A program made the translations under genes and the position numbers. This document shows, piece by piece, positions 56,236 to 64,000 of a stretch of 64,000 nt of DNA (the stretch's first letter is position 1; each line of letters opens with the position of its first letter). The notes below the pieces were generated by a model that was not told where the DNA came from, made no database searches, and saw only the letters and a program-made list of their open reading frames with translations. The stretch covers positions 1-64,000 of the forward strand of contig NZ_JARPUS010000017.1 in assembly GCF_029537485.1 (NCBI RefSeq), given 5' to 3'. The DNA is from Pseudomonas sp. GOM6 (GTDB lineage: Bacteria; Pseudomonadota; Gammaproteobacteria; Pseudomonadales; Pseudomonadaceae).

Positions 56236-57120
56236 ATGACCCAGATCGCCTTTATCGGCCTCGGCCACATGGGCCTGCCCATGGCCCGCAACCTGCTCAA
56301 GGCCGGCTTTACCGTCACCGCCTTCGACCTGGCCAGCGAGGCGTTACAAGCATTCGCTCAGGATGGTGGCAAGACCGCTGCCAGCGCCGCCGAAGCGGTT
56401 CGGGGCGCTGCGGTAGTGGTCAGCATGCTGCCGGCCAGTCGCCATGTCGAAGGCCTGTACCTGGGCGACGGCGGCCTGCTCTCGCAGATCGCCCCCGGCA
56501 GCCTGGTGCTGGAATGCTCGACCATCGCCCCGGACTCGGCGCGCAAAGTGCATCAGGCCGCCGCCGCGCGCGGCATCCCGCTGCTCGATGCGCCGGTCTC
56601 CGGCGGCACCGCCGGCGCGACAGCCGGCACCCTGACCTTCATGATCGGAGGTGAAGCCGCAACCCTGGAAAAAGCCCGGCCGATCTTCGAAGCCATGGGC
56701 CGCAACATCTTCCACGCCGGCCCGGACGGCGCCGGCCAGGTGGCCAAGGTGTGCAACAACCAGCTGCTCGCCGTACACATGATCGGCACCGCCGAAGCCA
56801 TGGCCCTGGGTGTGGCCAGCGGCCTCGATCCGGCCGTGCTGGCGGAGATCATGCGCCAGAGTTCGGGCGGTAACTGGAGCCTGGAGAAGTACAACCCCTG
56901 GCCAGGGGTGATGGACAATGTGCCGGCCTCGAAAGGTTACTCGGGCGGTTTCATGGCCGAGCTGATGGCCAAGGACCTGGGCCTGGCCCAGGAGGCCGCC
57001 CAAACCACCGGCAGCAGCACGCCGATGGGCGCCCTGGCCCTGCAGCTGTACCGCCTGCTGCTCAAGCAGGGTAACGGCAAGCTCGACTTCTCGGCGGTGC
57101 AGAAGCTGTTTGTGGAATAA
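56236..57120 (+). CDS. mmsB: 3-Hydroxyisobutyrate dehydrogenase
   Basis: The 294-residue beta-hydroxyacid dehydrogenase has the NAD motif [19 protein letters not shown], the substrate-binding [22 protein letters not shown], and the catalytic Lys in [13 protein letters not shown] (about residue 171). It oxidises 3-hydroxyisobutyrate to methylmalonate semialdehyde, the substrate of MmsA. AGAGGAG lies before the ATG. It is the last gene of the valine operon and is followed by a hairpin shared with tRNA-Ser. Confidence 0.95.
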   Translation: MTQIAFIGLGHMGLPMARNLLKAGFTVTAFDLASEALQAFAQDGGKTAASAAEAVRGAAVVVSMLPASRHVEGLYLGDGGLLSQIAPGSLVLECSTIAPDSARKVHQAAAARGIPLLDAPVSGGTAGATAGTLTFMIGGEAATLEKARPIFEAMGRNIFHAGPDGAGQVAKVCNNQLLAVHMIGTAEAMALGVASGLDPAVLAEIMRQSSGGNWSLEKYNPWPGVMDNVPASKGYSGGFMAELMAKDLGLAQEAAQTTGSSTPMGALALQLYRLLLKQGNGKLDFSAVQKLFVE

Positions 57121-57192
57121 GCGCCGCCCGCAGCGACATGCCCCGATCACACAACGACGGACGTCGATTTCGACAGCCCATGCCCCAGAAAA

Positions 57193-57232
57193 GCAAAAGC
57201 CCCGAAAACTCTACTGTTTTCAGGGCTTTTGC
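57193..57232. terminator. Bidirectional terminator mmsB / tRNA-Ser
   Basis: A long stem (GCAAAAGCCC and GAAAAC pairing with GTTTTC and GGGCTTTTGC, one mismatch) lies between mmsB and the convergent tRNA-Ser. On the minus strand it is followed by TTTTGCTTTT, so it ends the tRNA transcript. Confidence 0.75.
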
Positions 57233-57240
57233 ATTGGGTC

Positions 57241-57330
57241 TGGCGGTGAAGGAGGGATTCGAACCCTCGATACGGTTTCCCGTATACACACTTTCCAGGC
57301 GTGCTCCTTCAACCGCTCGGACACTTCACC
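57241..57330 (-). tRNA. tRNA-Ser (anticodon GGA)
   Basis: A 90-base class II tRNA with acceptor GGTGAAG / CTTCACC, encoded CCA, a long variable arm, T-arm GTTCGAATC and anticodon loop CTGGAAA between GCC/GTG-like pairs. The anticodon GGA reads UCC and UCU Ser codons. Confidence 0.95.
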
Positions 57331-57422
57331 GGATCTCGGCAAACCTGTCTGGTCTGTCGAGGCGCGCTAATGTAGCCGCAGACACTTTCGAATGCAAACT
57401 TTTTTTCAGTCTATTCATGCGC

Positions 57423-57608
57423 TTATGGGGTGCTAGGCGGTTTCGCCTCGAAACGCTGAGTGCCGAACAGCAGGAAACCCAGCGAGACGAACAGACTGAA
57501 CAGGAATAGTTGAACCACACCCGAGGCGCTGTGGCTGTAGGTGCTTTCGGCCAGACCGATCAGAAGTATCAGTAAGCCAAACAAAGTGACACGGGAAAAT
57601 GCTTGCAT
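57423..57608 (-). CDS. Small membrane protein, 61 residues
   Basis: The protein MQAFSRVTLFGLLILLIG... has two hydrophobic segments (LFGLLILLIGL, and VVQLFLFSLFVSLGFLLFG) joined by a short polar turn, and a C-terminal RFEAKPPSTP tail. The start at 57608 follows GAGGAG by a few bases, a clear ribosome site, which supports translation. No family is recognised. It lies between tRNA-Ser and an oppositely transcribed crotonase gene. Confidence 0.7.
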   Translation of the reverse strand: MQAFSRVTLFGLLILLIGLAESTYSHSASGVVQLFLFSLFVSLGFLLFGTQRFEAKPPSTP

Positions 57609-57791
57609 GGGGTCTCCTCGAATGGTCCTTACCCTAGCCACTAAGCGGTTGCGCCACCAATTGAGACAGCCCATCAGTGCCATAGCCAAGCATTTGAGGG
57701 TGACCCTGCGGTCAGCCAAAGCGCTTTACCCATGCGCCCCGGCTGGGTAACGTCAGCGCCACTTCCATCACCCCGGACAAGGATTTGCGCC

Positions 57792-58481
57792 ATGAGCGAA
57801 CTGATCAGCTACCAACTCGAAGATGGCATCGCCACCCTGACCCTCAACAATGGCAAGGTCAATGCCATCTCCCCGGACGTGATCACTGCCTTCAACGCCG
57901 CTCTGGATCAGGCCGCGCAGGACCGCGCCGTGGTGATCATCACCGGCCAGCCGGGCATTCTCTCCGGCGGCTACGACCTGAAAGTGATGACCTCCGGCCC
58001 GCAGAACGCGGTGGCACTGGTCACCGCCGGCTCCACCCTGGCCCGCCGCATGCTCGCCCACCCGTTCCCGATCATCGTCGCCTGCCCGGGCCATGCCATC
58101 GCCAAGGGTGCGTTCATCCTGCTCTCGGCCGACTACCGCATCGGCGTCGAAGGCCCGTTCAACATCGGCCTGAACGAAGTACAGATCGGCATGACCATGC
58201 ACCACGCCGGCATCGAACTGGCCCGTGACCGCCTGCGCAAGTCCGCCTTCCACCGCTCGGTGATCAATGGCGAGATCTTCAATCCGCAAGATGCCATGGA
58301 CGCCGGTTTCCTCGACAAGGTGGTACCGGCCGAGCAATTGATGGCCACCGCCGTCGCCGCTGCCCAGCAGCTGAAGAAGATCAACATGACCGCGCACAAG
58401 AACACCAAGCTGAAGGTACGCAAGGCGTTTCTGGAAACGCTGGATAAGGCCATCGAGCTGGATCAGCAGCACCTGGGCTGA
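57792..58481 (+). CDS. Crotonase/enoyl-CoA hydratase-family protein
   Basis: The 229-residue protein is a short crotonase: LEDGIATLTLNNGKVNAISPD, VIITGQPGILSGGYDLKVM (oxyanion loop, with Gly-Gly instead of the usual Ala-Gly-Ala) and CPGHAIAKGAFILLSADYRIGVEG. The family members act on enoyl- or hydroxyacyl-CoA; the reaction is not defined. The start at 57792 is chosen because MSELISYQLEDG matches family starts; the upstream frame has no ribosome site. A good terminator follows. Confidence 0.85.
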   Translation: MSELISYQLEDGIATLTLNNGKVNAISPDVITAFNAALDQAAQDRAVVIITGQPGILSGGYDLKVMTSGPQNAVALVTAGSTLARRMLAHPFPIIVACPGHAIAKGAFILLSADYRIGVEGPFNIGLNEVQIGMTMHHAGIELARDRLRKSAFHRSVINGEIFNPQDAMDAGFLDKVVPAEQLMATAVAAAQQLKKINMTAHKNTKLKVRKAFLETLDKAIELDQQHLG

Positions 58482-58498
58482 TACCCCCGCGCCACCGA

Positions 58499-58524
58499 CA
58501 AGCCCGGCCCAGTGCCGGGCTTTT
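58499..58524 (+). terminator. Rho-independent terminator after the crotonase gene
   Basis: An 8-bp stem (AGCCCGGC / GCCGGGCT) with a 5-base loop is followed by TTT and a short T-rich tail. It lies about 18 bases after the stop. Confidence 0.8.
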
Positions 58525-58639
58525 CATTTGCTCCGAACGCCGCGGAAACGCCCGGCAACAACCTCTGATCGGCGTCAATTGCCGAAAATAGTGCACGCCC
58601 GTACACTGCGCGCCTTTTTGTCTGCCTGAAGGCTTACCG

Positions 58640-59371
58640 ATGCTTTTCCTTGCGCGCATGTTTTTGATGGGGCTGCACTTCGTTCTTGCCGGCGTGCTCG
58701 GCCTGGTGCTTGGCCTGTGCCGTCCGTTCAATCCGGACAACAGCCGCCTGTGCGCGCGCCTGTATTCGCTACCGGCCCTGTGCATGCTGCGTATCAAGCT
58801 CAAGGCCGAGGTTAGTAGCCTGTTCGGCCAGGATCGTCCCTGTGTGATAGTGGCCAACCACCAGTCCAACTACGATCTCTATGTGCTGGGCCGCGTGGTG
58901 CCACCGCGTACCGTCAGCATTGGCAAGAAGAGCCTGAAATGGGTGCCCTTCTTCGGCCAACTGTACTGGCTGGCGGGCAATGTACTGATCGACCGGGGCA
59001 ACGGCCAGAAGGCCAAACAAGCCATGCTGCAGACCACCGAAGCCCTACAGCAGCGCGATACCTCGATCTGGGTTTTCCCCGAGGGTACGCGCAACCAGGG
59101 CAAGGGCCTGCTGCCCTTCAAGAAGGGCGCCTTTCAGATGGCCATCGCCGCTGGCGTGCCGATCATTCCAGTCTGTGTCAGCACCTACGCCGGGCGTTTC
59201 AAGCTCAACCGCTGGAACAGCGGTAAGGTGATGATCCGCTCGCTGCCGGCTATCCCGACGCTGGGGCTGACCCTCGATGATCTGCCGCAACTGATGGATC
59301 GATGCCAGCTCATGATGCGCGAATGCATTGAGCAGCTCGACAGTGCGGTCGGCACCAAAGCTGCAGTCTGA
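58640..59371 (+). CDS. plsC: 1-Acyl-sn-glycerol-3-phosphate acyltransferase (PlsC family)
   Basis: The 243-residue protein has an N-terminal hydrophobic anchor (LFLARMFLMGLHFVLAGVLGLVLG), the acyltransferase motif I NHQSNYD (His74, Asp79), a VSIGKKSLKWVPFFGQLYW block, motif III FPEGTRNQGKGLLPFKKGAF, and VPIIPVCVSTY (motif IV). It acylates lysophosphatidate to phosphatidate in the inner membrane. Pseudomonas may carry several PlsC paralogues, so the housekeeping role is not certain. Confidence 0.88.
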   Translation: MLFLARMFLMGLHFVLAGVLGLVLGLCRPFNPDNSRLCARLYSLPALCMLRIKLKAEVSSLFGQDRPCVIVANHQSNYDLYVLGRVVPPRTVSIGKKSLKWVPFFGQLYWLAGNVLIDRGNGQKAKQAMLQTTEALQQRDTSIWVFPEGTRNQGKGLLPFKKGAFQMAIAAGVPIIPVCVSTYAGRFKLNRWNSGKVMIRSLPAIPTLGLTLDDLPQLMDRCQLMMRECIEQLDSAVGTKAAV

Positions 59372-59377
59372 CGCGAG

Positions 59378-59407
59378 AGGCCCGGCATGTTCCGGGCCTT
59401 TTCTTTG
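59378..59407 (+). terminator. Rho-independent terminator after plsC
   Basis: An 8-bp stem (AGGCCCGG / CCGGGCCT) with a 6-base loop is followed by TTTTCTTT. Confidence 0.85.
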
Positions 59408-59444
59408 CGGGTTAAGCTTCGGTATCACTGAACGAGGAGGCTCC

Positions 59445-60419
59445 ATGGGCCAGGTCGTTGCCGCCGCCGCTTATCACGCGGGCAAGAAAGTCACCGATAT
59501 CACCCTGAGCGAGGGGCAGGCATGGGCTGCCAGGCCCGAGCACTTTGTCTGGATCGGCCTGCGTGACCCTGACAGCGAGCAGCTGCAGACACTGCGGGAG
59601 CAGTTCAATCTGCACGAACTGGCGATGGAAGACGCTATCGCCCAGCACACCCGCCCCAAGCTGGAAACCTTCGGCGACGCCTTGTTCATGGTGCTCTACT
59701 CGCCGATCCGCCGGGCCGAGGGACGTCTGGAGTTCGTCGAGACCCAGCTGTTCGCCGGTAAAGGCTATGTGATCAGTGCGCGCTACGGCGATTCGGCGCC
59801 CTACTCCAGCGTGCGCCAGCGCTGCGAGGCACGACCGCTGCTGCTGGAGCATGGCGAGGACTTCGTGCTCTATGCCCTGCTCGCCTTCGTGATCGAGAAC
59901 TACCGGCCGCTGCTGGACCGCATACACAGCGAACTGGAGGACATCGAGCAGACCGTGTTAAGCCGCCCGCTGGCCCAGGCCGATTTCGAGCGCATCCACA
60001 GCCTGCGCCGCGACCTCCTACGCCTGCGCCGCCAGGTCGCGCCCCTCTCGGAAATCTGCCAGGAACTGCAGCAGCTCGACTTTCCCTTCATCGACAAGCA
60101 CATGCGCCCGTACTTCCGCGACATTGCCATCCACGTCAACCGTTTGCTGGAAGACCTCACCGGCCTGCGGGAAATGGCCGATCACGCCATCGAAATCGGC
60201 CTGCTGCTGGAGGCCTCCAGACAAAGCCTGACCCAACGCAAATTCGCCGCCTGGGCAGCAATCCTCGCCTTCCCCACAGCAGTGGCTGGCCTCTATGGAA
60301 TGAACTTCCAGAACATGCCGGAGCTGACCTGGCATTACGGCTATTTCGGCGTGCTGGGCTTGATTGGCATGGGTTGCGTCGGACTGTTTGCCAACTTCAA
60401 GCGCCTGGGTTGGCTGTAG
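59445..60419 (+). CDS. CorA-family magnesium/cobalt (or zinc) transporter
   Basis: The 324-residue protein has the long soluble N-terminal domain of CorA proteins (HTRPKLETFGDALFMVLYSP, HSLRRDLLRLRRQVAPL) and two C-terminal membrane segments, the first ending in the pore motif YGMNFQNMPEL (GMN at about 286). It moves divalent cations across the inner membrane; CorA proper takes up Mg2+, Co2+ and Ni2+, while the similar ZntB exports Zn2+, and the sequence does not separate them. GGAGG precedes the ATG. It ends in a hairpin-bounded gap. Confidence 0.88.
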   Translation: MGQVVAAAAYHAGKKVTDITLSEGQAWAARPEHFVWIGLRDPDSEQLQTLREQFNLHELAMEDAIAQHTRPKLETFGDALFMVLYSPIRRAEGRLEFVETQLFAGKGYVISARYGDSAPYSSVRQRCEARPLLLEHGEDFVLYALLAFVIENYRPLLDRIHSELEDIEQTVLSRPLAQADFERIHSLRRDLLRLRRQVAPLSEICQELQQLDFPFIDKHMRPYFRDIAIHVNRLLEDLTGLREMADHAIEIGLLLEASRQSLTQRKFAAWAAILAFPTAVAGLYGMNFQNMPELTWHYGYFGVLGLIGMGCVGLFANFKRLGWL

Positions 60420-60452
60420 CAACCTGGGCAGATCGGGTAAACGCCCTAAAGC

Positions 60453-60486
60453 ATGAAGCCCAGCTCAAGACCTGGCTGGGCTTCAT
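60453..60486. terminator. Hairpin between CorA-type gene and convergent amidotransferase gene
   Basis: A 12-bp perfect stem (ATGAAGCCCAGC / GCTGGGCTTCAT) with a 10-base loop lies in the 94-base gap of two convergent genes. No T-run follows it on either side. Confidence 0.55.
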
Positions 60487-60513
60487 AACGGCCGACCTGG
60501 CGACGCCTGTGGC

Positions 60514-61242
60514 TCAGGCGCTTTGCACGCCTTTGCCCTGGGCCACGAAACGCATCATCCACTCGGCCACCGTGGTGCCCTGGTGATCGTGTTCCAGGCT
60601 CTCTACCGCCTTGCTGTAGACCGGCTCGCCGATGCACTTCTGGCGAATATCGAGCAGGGTGCGCGAGTAGTCGTGGATAAACTCGGGATGGCCCTGGAAG
60701 CACAGCACCTGTTCACCGATGCAATAGGCCGCTACCGGACAGAACTCGCTCGAGGCCAGCAGGGTGGCGTTTTCAGGCAGTGCGGTGACCTGATCCTGGT
60801 GACTGATCAGTAGCGTCAGGCGCTCCAGCGCCGGGGTCATCCACTGCGCCTGCTGCTTGATCTCGTAGTGATGGATGCCCACGCCCCAGCCCTGCGCGGC
60901 CCGCTCACTGCGGCCGCCGAGGAGCAGCGCGAGCAACTGATGCCCGAAGCAGATACCGAGCAGCTTGTCGCCATTCTCATAGCGCTGCAGCAGATAGGTC
61001 TTGAGGGTCTGAATCCACGGATCACTGCCAAAGGAATCGGCCTTGCTGCCGGTTACCAGGTAGGCGTCATAGCGCTCATCGTCAGCCGGATACTCGCCCT
61101 GCACCACGTTGAACACCTCGAAGCTCGCCGCCAGCGGCTGCTTGGAGAACAGACGTTCAAACATGCGGCCGTAGCCCTGGTATTGGTCGATAAGTTCGGG
61201 GCGGAGTACATCGGTTTCCAGAATGCAGATGCGCAGTGACAT
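60514..61242 (-). CDS. Class I glutamine amidotransferase-like protein
   Basis: The 242-residue protein has the GATase catalytic elements: nucleophile elbow GICFGHQLL (Cys98), and CFQGHPEF with the catalytic His, plus the Glu two residues on. It resembles the stand-alone GMP-synthase-type amidotransferases (YfeJ-like) that have no partner synthase gene beside them. The amide acceptor is unknown. A ribosome site before the ATG at 61242 is weak. The 217 bases after it, up to 61459, hold no supportable gene. Confidence 0.82.
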   Translation of the reverse strand: MSLRICILETDVLRPELIDQYQGYGRMFERLFSKQPLAASFEVFNVVQGEYPADDERYDAYLVTGSKADSFGSDPWIQTLKTYLLQRYENGDKLLGICFGHQLLALLLGGRSERAAQGWGVGIHHYEIKQQAQWMTPALERLTLLISHQDQVTALPENATLLASSEFCPVAAYCIGEQVLCFQGHPEFIHDYSRTLLDIRQKCIGEPVYSKAVESLEHDHQGTTVAEWMMRFVAQGKGVQSA

Positions 61243-61459
61243 TGAGTGGATTACCTGAGGCGACCTGGGTGGTTGAGAAGGCGCCTAGCGTGCATCGAAG
61301 GTATCTGGAACGCAATATCCACGGGGCTTTCCGATGAAATCTGGCGATGTCCGGCAACTATCACTGTCTTCGATAGGCATCATGCCGAGCATTCACTTCT
61401 GTTGATGGCGGAGCTCGGCAAAGATGCTGCCACAGCCCCCATCACAGAGAAAAAGCATC

Positions 61460-61561
61460 ATGAGCAGTTTCGCCGCCATCGCCAGCCTGATTGCCGCCTC
61501 CGCCTTCCACAGCGTGCCGGCACCCACCCAACAGCAACAGCAGGCCCGTGCCCGCCAATGA
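61460..61561 (+). CDS. Possible 33-residue peptide
   Basis: The frame MSSFAAIASLIAASAFH... has a short hydrophobic start and a Gln/Arg-rich tail (PTQQQQQARARQ). The upstream AGAGAAAAAGC could serve as a ribosome site, but is weak. No family is recognised. It precedes another small gene by 32 bases on the same strand, which gives slight support. Confidence 0.35.
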   Translation: MSSFAAIASLIAASAFHSVPAPTQQQQQARARQ

Positions 61562-61593
61562 GTCACTGCGGCATTCGCCACGGAGGTCTTGTC

Positions 61594-61803
61594 ATGTCCA
61601 TCACCGAAGCCTTTTCCAACACCAGCACCTACGGCATTACCTATGTCAGCCTGAGCGAATCAGGCCTGCACTTCGAGTCCGAGGCGGCCGTGCACACCGA
61701 GGAGGGCGACCTGCTGACCCTGCGCATGCCCACCCGGCAGAGCGAGAAGCTGGCGATCCACTCGGTGATCTGCCTGCAGAACGGCTGGTGCCAGGCTGCA
61801 TAA
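61594..61803 (+). CDS. Small hypothetical protein, 69 residues
   Basis: MSITEAFSNTSTYGITYVSLSE begins a soluble protein with a mixed Glu/Thr/Leu composition and the central stretch HTEEGDLLTLRMPTRQSEKLAIH. GGAGG lies 9 bases before the ATG, a clear ribosome site, which makes translation likely. I recognise no domain. It ends 40 bases before a terminator that belongs to the opposite-strand gene. Confidence 0.6.
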   Translation: MSITEAFSNTSTYGITYVSLSESGLHFESEAAVHTEEGDLLTLRMPTRQSEKLAIHSVICLQNGWCQAA

Positions 61804-61845
61804 GGCGCAACGCGCCTAACCGCTCGACGCTGCAGACCGCGGAAA

Positions 61846-61870
61846 CGAAAAAGCCGGCTTAGGCCGGCTT
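61846..61870 (-). terminator. Terminator of the FadB/FadJ-like gene
   Basis: An 8-bp stem (AAGCCGGC / GCCGGCTT) with a 4-base loop is followed on the minus strand by TTTTTCGTTT. It ends the large gene that begins outside the window. Confidence 0.8.
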
Positions 61871-61890
61871 CCTCGTCAACAGCGCAAACC

Positions 61891-64000
61891 TCAGAAGCCC
61901 TCGCCCTTGGCCGCCTTCTCCAGCAGCAGGGCCGGCGGCAGGAAGCGCTCGCCGTACTGCTCGGCCAGGTACTGGGCACGGGCGACGAAGTCCTTGATGC
62001 CGTACTGGTTGATGAACTGCAGCGCCCCGCCTGTCCAGGCGGCGAAGCCGATGCCGAAGATCGAGCCGATATTGGCGTCGGCCACCGATTTCAGCACACC
62101 CTCCTCCACACAGCGCACCGTCTCGATGGCCTGGATAAACAGAATGCGGTCACGCACGTCCTCCTGGGAGATCTGCGCATCGGCCTTCTCGAAGCGGGCC
62201 TTGAGCTCTGGCCACAGGTGCTTCTTGCCGCCCTCGGGGTAATCGTAGAAGCCACCTCCGGCGGCCTTGCCCGGGCGCTTGTACTCCTTGAGCATCAGAT
62301 CGATCACGGCGAACGCCGGATGTTGCGGAATCTGTTTGCCCTCGGCGGCCAAGTCAGCCACGGTCTGCTGGCGGATATGGTCCATCAGGCTCATCGACAC
62401 CTCGTCACTGATCGCCAGCGGGCCCACCGGCATGCCGGCCTTGCGTGCCTCGGCCTCGATCATCGCCGCGCTGACGCCTTCGCCGAGCATGGCGATGCCC
62501 TCGTTGGTGAAGGTGCCGAACACCCGCGAGGTGAAGAAGCCGCGGCTGTCCTCGACCACGATCGGGGTCTTCTTGATCTGCAGCACGTAGTCGAAGCCAC
62601 GCGCCAGGGTCTCGTCGCTGGTTTTGGCGCCCTTGATGATCTCCACCAGCGGCATCTTGTCGACCGGGCTGAAGAAGTGCAGGCCGATGAACTTGTCCTG
62701 CTTCTGCACCGCAGTCGCCAGGCCGGTGATCGGCAGGGTCGAGGTGTTGGAGGCGATCACCGCATCCGGCAGTGCGGCGGCCTCGGCAGCGGCGTTGACC
62801 TTGGCCTTGAGGGCGCGGTCTTCGAACACCGCCTCGATGATCAGGTCGCAACCTTCGAGGTCGGCGTCGCTGGCGGTCGGCTTGATCCGCGCCAGGAAGG
62901 CGTCGCGCTTGTCGGCCGTCATGTGGCCACGGCTGACCTTCTTGTCGAGCAGCTTGGCCGAATAGGACTTGCCCTTCTCTGCCGCCTCGATGGACACGTC
63001 CTTGAGCACCACCTCGATGCCGGCGGCGGCCGACACATATGCGATGCCGGCGCCCATCATGCCGGCACCAAGCACACCGACCTTCTTCGTCACGTACTGC
63101 GGAATGCCCTGCGGGCGCGAGCTGCCGGCGTTGATCTCGTTCAACTGGAACCAGAAGGTGCCGATCATGTTCTTCGCCACCTGGCCGGTGGTCAGCTCGG
63201 TGAAGTAGCGCGCCTCGATGATCTGCGCGGTGTCGAAGTCGACCTGCGCGCCCTCGACGGCGGCGCACATGATCTTCTCCGGCGCGGGGAAGCAGCCCTT
63301 GGTCTTGTCACGCAGCACGCTCGGCGCAATGGCCAGCATCTGTGCCACGGCCGGGGTGCTCGGCGTGCCACCGGGAATCTTGTAGCCCTTGGCGTCCCAC
63401 GGCTGCACCGCAGCCGGGTTGGCGGCAATCCAGGCGCGCGCCTTGGCCAGCATCTCTTCGGGAGTCGCGGCGATGTCGTGGATCAGGCCGGCCTTGAGCG
63501 CGGCGTCCGGGCGTACCTTCTTGCCTTCGGCCAGGTACGGCAGGGCCTTCTCCAGGCCGAGCAGGCGCACCATGCGCACCACGCCGCCACCGCCCGGCAG
63601 CAGGCCGAGGGTCACTTCCGGCAGGCCCAGCTGCACGCTGGAGTTGTCCAGGGCGATGCGGTGGTGACAGGCCAGGCAGATTTCCCAGCCACCGCCCAGC
63701 GCGGCGCCGTTGATCGCGGCCACCACCGGCTTGCCCAGGGTCTCCAGGCGGCGCAGCTGGCCCTTGATATTGAGGATCATGTCGTAGAACGGCTTGGCGT
63801 CGGCCTTGGTGACCTTGATCAGCTCGTTGAGGTCGCCGCCAGCGAAGAAGGTCTTCTTCGCCGAGGTGATGATCACCCCGGCGATGCTGTCCTTCTCGGC
63901 TTCCAGGCGTGCCACGGTCTGGCCCATGGCCTCGCGGTACACCGCGTTCATGGTGTTGGCGCTCTGGCCGGGCATGTCGATGGTCAGGACGACGATATTG
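61891..64000 (-). CDS. Multifunctional enoyl-CoA hydratase / 3-hydroxyacyl-CoA dehydrogenase, 5' end outside the window
   Basis: At least 702 residues are visible on the minus strand, from codons reading NIVVLTIDMPGQSANTMN at the edge. The N-terminal half is a crotonase (SAKKTFFAGGDLNELI; INGAALGGGWEICLACHHRIA; PEVTLGLLPGGGGVVRM). The C-terminal half is 3-hydroxyacyl-CoA dehydrogenase: NAD motif GVLGAGMMGAGIA, then SNTSTLPIT and GLHFFSPVDKMPLVEII with the catalytic His. It belongs to the FadB/FadJ-type alpha subunits of beta-oxidation; whether it is FadB, FadJ or a further paralogue depends on the missing start and its partner. A terminator follows it. Confidence 0.88.
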   Translation of the reverse strand, partial: NIVVLTIDMPGQSANTMNAVYREAMGQTVARLEAEKDSIAGVIITSAKKTFFAGGDLNELIKVTKADAKPFYDMILNIKGQLRRLETLGKPVVAAINGAALGGGWEICLACHHRIALDNSSVQLGLPEVTLGLLPGGGGVVRMVRLLGLEKALPYLAEGKKVRPDAALKAGLIHDIAATPEEMLAKARAWIAANPAAVQPWDAKGYKIPGGTPSTPAVAQMLAIAPSVLRDKTKGCFPAPEKIMCAAVEGAQVDFDTAQIIEARYFTELTTGQVAKNMIGTFWFQLNEINAGSSRPQGIPQYVTKKVGVLGAGMMGAGIAYVSAAAGIEVVLKDVSIEAAEKGKSYSAKLLDKKVSRGHMTADKRDAFLARIKPTASDADLEGCDLIIEAVFEDRALKAKVNAAAEAAALPDAVIASNTSTLPITGLATAVQKQDKFIGLHFFSPVDKMPLVEIIKGAKTSDETLARGFDYVLQIKKTPIVVEDSRGFFTSRVFGTFTNEGIAMLGEGVSAAMIEAEARKAGMPVGPLAISDEVSMSLMDHIRQQTVADLAAEGKQIPQHPAFAVIDLMLKEYKRPGKAAGGGFYDYPEGGKKHLWPELKARFEKADAQISQEDVRDRILFIQAIETVRCVEEGVLKSVADANIGSIFGIGFAAWTGGALQFINQYGIKDFVARAQYLAEQYGERFLPPALLLEKAAKGEGF

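Noticed and set aside
57193-57330. Considered tRNA-Ser as the attachment site of an island
   Set aside because: No integrase gene or repeated 3' end of the tRNA was found in the flanks; both sides carry ordinary genes.

Overview
The window reads as a contiguous piece of a high-GC gammaproteobacterial chromosome, almost certainly Pseudomonas or a close relative. The strongest clue is a long run of genes in the order known from P. aeruginosa: rnhA, a SAM methyltransferase, gloB, mltD, two YejA-type binding proteins, yejB-yejE-yejF, fabI, ppiD, hupB, lon, clpX, clpP and tig. A complete arginine transport locus (aotJQMOP-argR) supports the same assignment. The species cannot be fixed from the sequence alone.

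Layout. 1-13180: RNase HI (5' end only), methyltransferase, glyoxalase II, LysM lytic transglycosylase, an HDOD signalling protein, a five-gene Yej-type peptide importer with two tandem binding proteins, and fabI. 13241-21640 (minus): the folding and proteolysis block ppiD, hupB, lon, clpX, clpP, tig, with recognisable sigma-32-type promoters before lon and clpX. 21783-22106: tRNA-Leu, tRNA-His and tRNA-Arg behind one strong promoter. 22367-24076: folD, a 516-base gene-poor gap, and an FKBP isomerase. 24244-29445 (minus): aotJQMOP-argR. 29854-36866: a beta-CASP metallo-hydrolase, a three-gene HlyD/DUF1656/FUSC efflux set, a lipoprotein, ung and a hotdog thioesterase. 36887-41746: an unusual group of class I HMG-CoA reductase, a class III aminotransferase, an orphan polyamine-type binding protein and an NTF2-AraC fusion regulator. 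41895-45607: SpoU methyltransferase, FAD oxidoreductase, rlmE and a small conserved protein. 45754-48770: an AT-richer RavA-like/ViaA-like (MoxR AAA+ and VWA) pair that looks acquired. 48919-57120: an AraC regulator and a full valine (isobutyryl-CoA) catabolic operon, interrupted by two repeat-rich gaps. 57241-64000: tRNA-Ser, small proteins, a crotonase, a PlsC-type acyltransferase, a CorA-family transporter, a glutamine amidotransferase and the 3' part of a FadB/FadJ-like multifunctional beta-oxidation gene.

How the genes work together. The valine operon covers every step from isobutyryl-CoA to propionyl-CoA. The Aot genes import arginine and related compounds under their own regulator. The Yej genes import peptides. 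Tig, ClpXP, Lon and PpiD form one protein quality-control region.

Least ordinary parts: the MoxR/VWA island at 45.7-48.9 kb, bounded by related near-palindromic 23-mers, and the HMG-CoA reductase neighbourhood at 36.9-41.7 kb. Neither can be assigned a function from sequence alone. No CRISPR array, insertion sequence, prophage or rRNA gene was seen.
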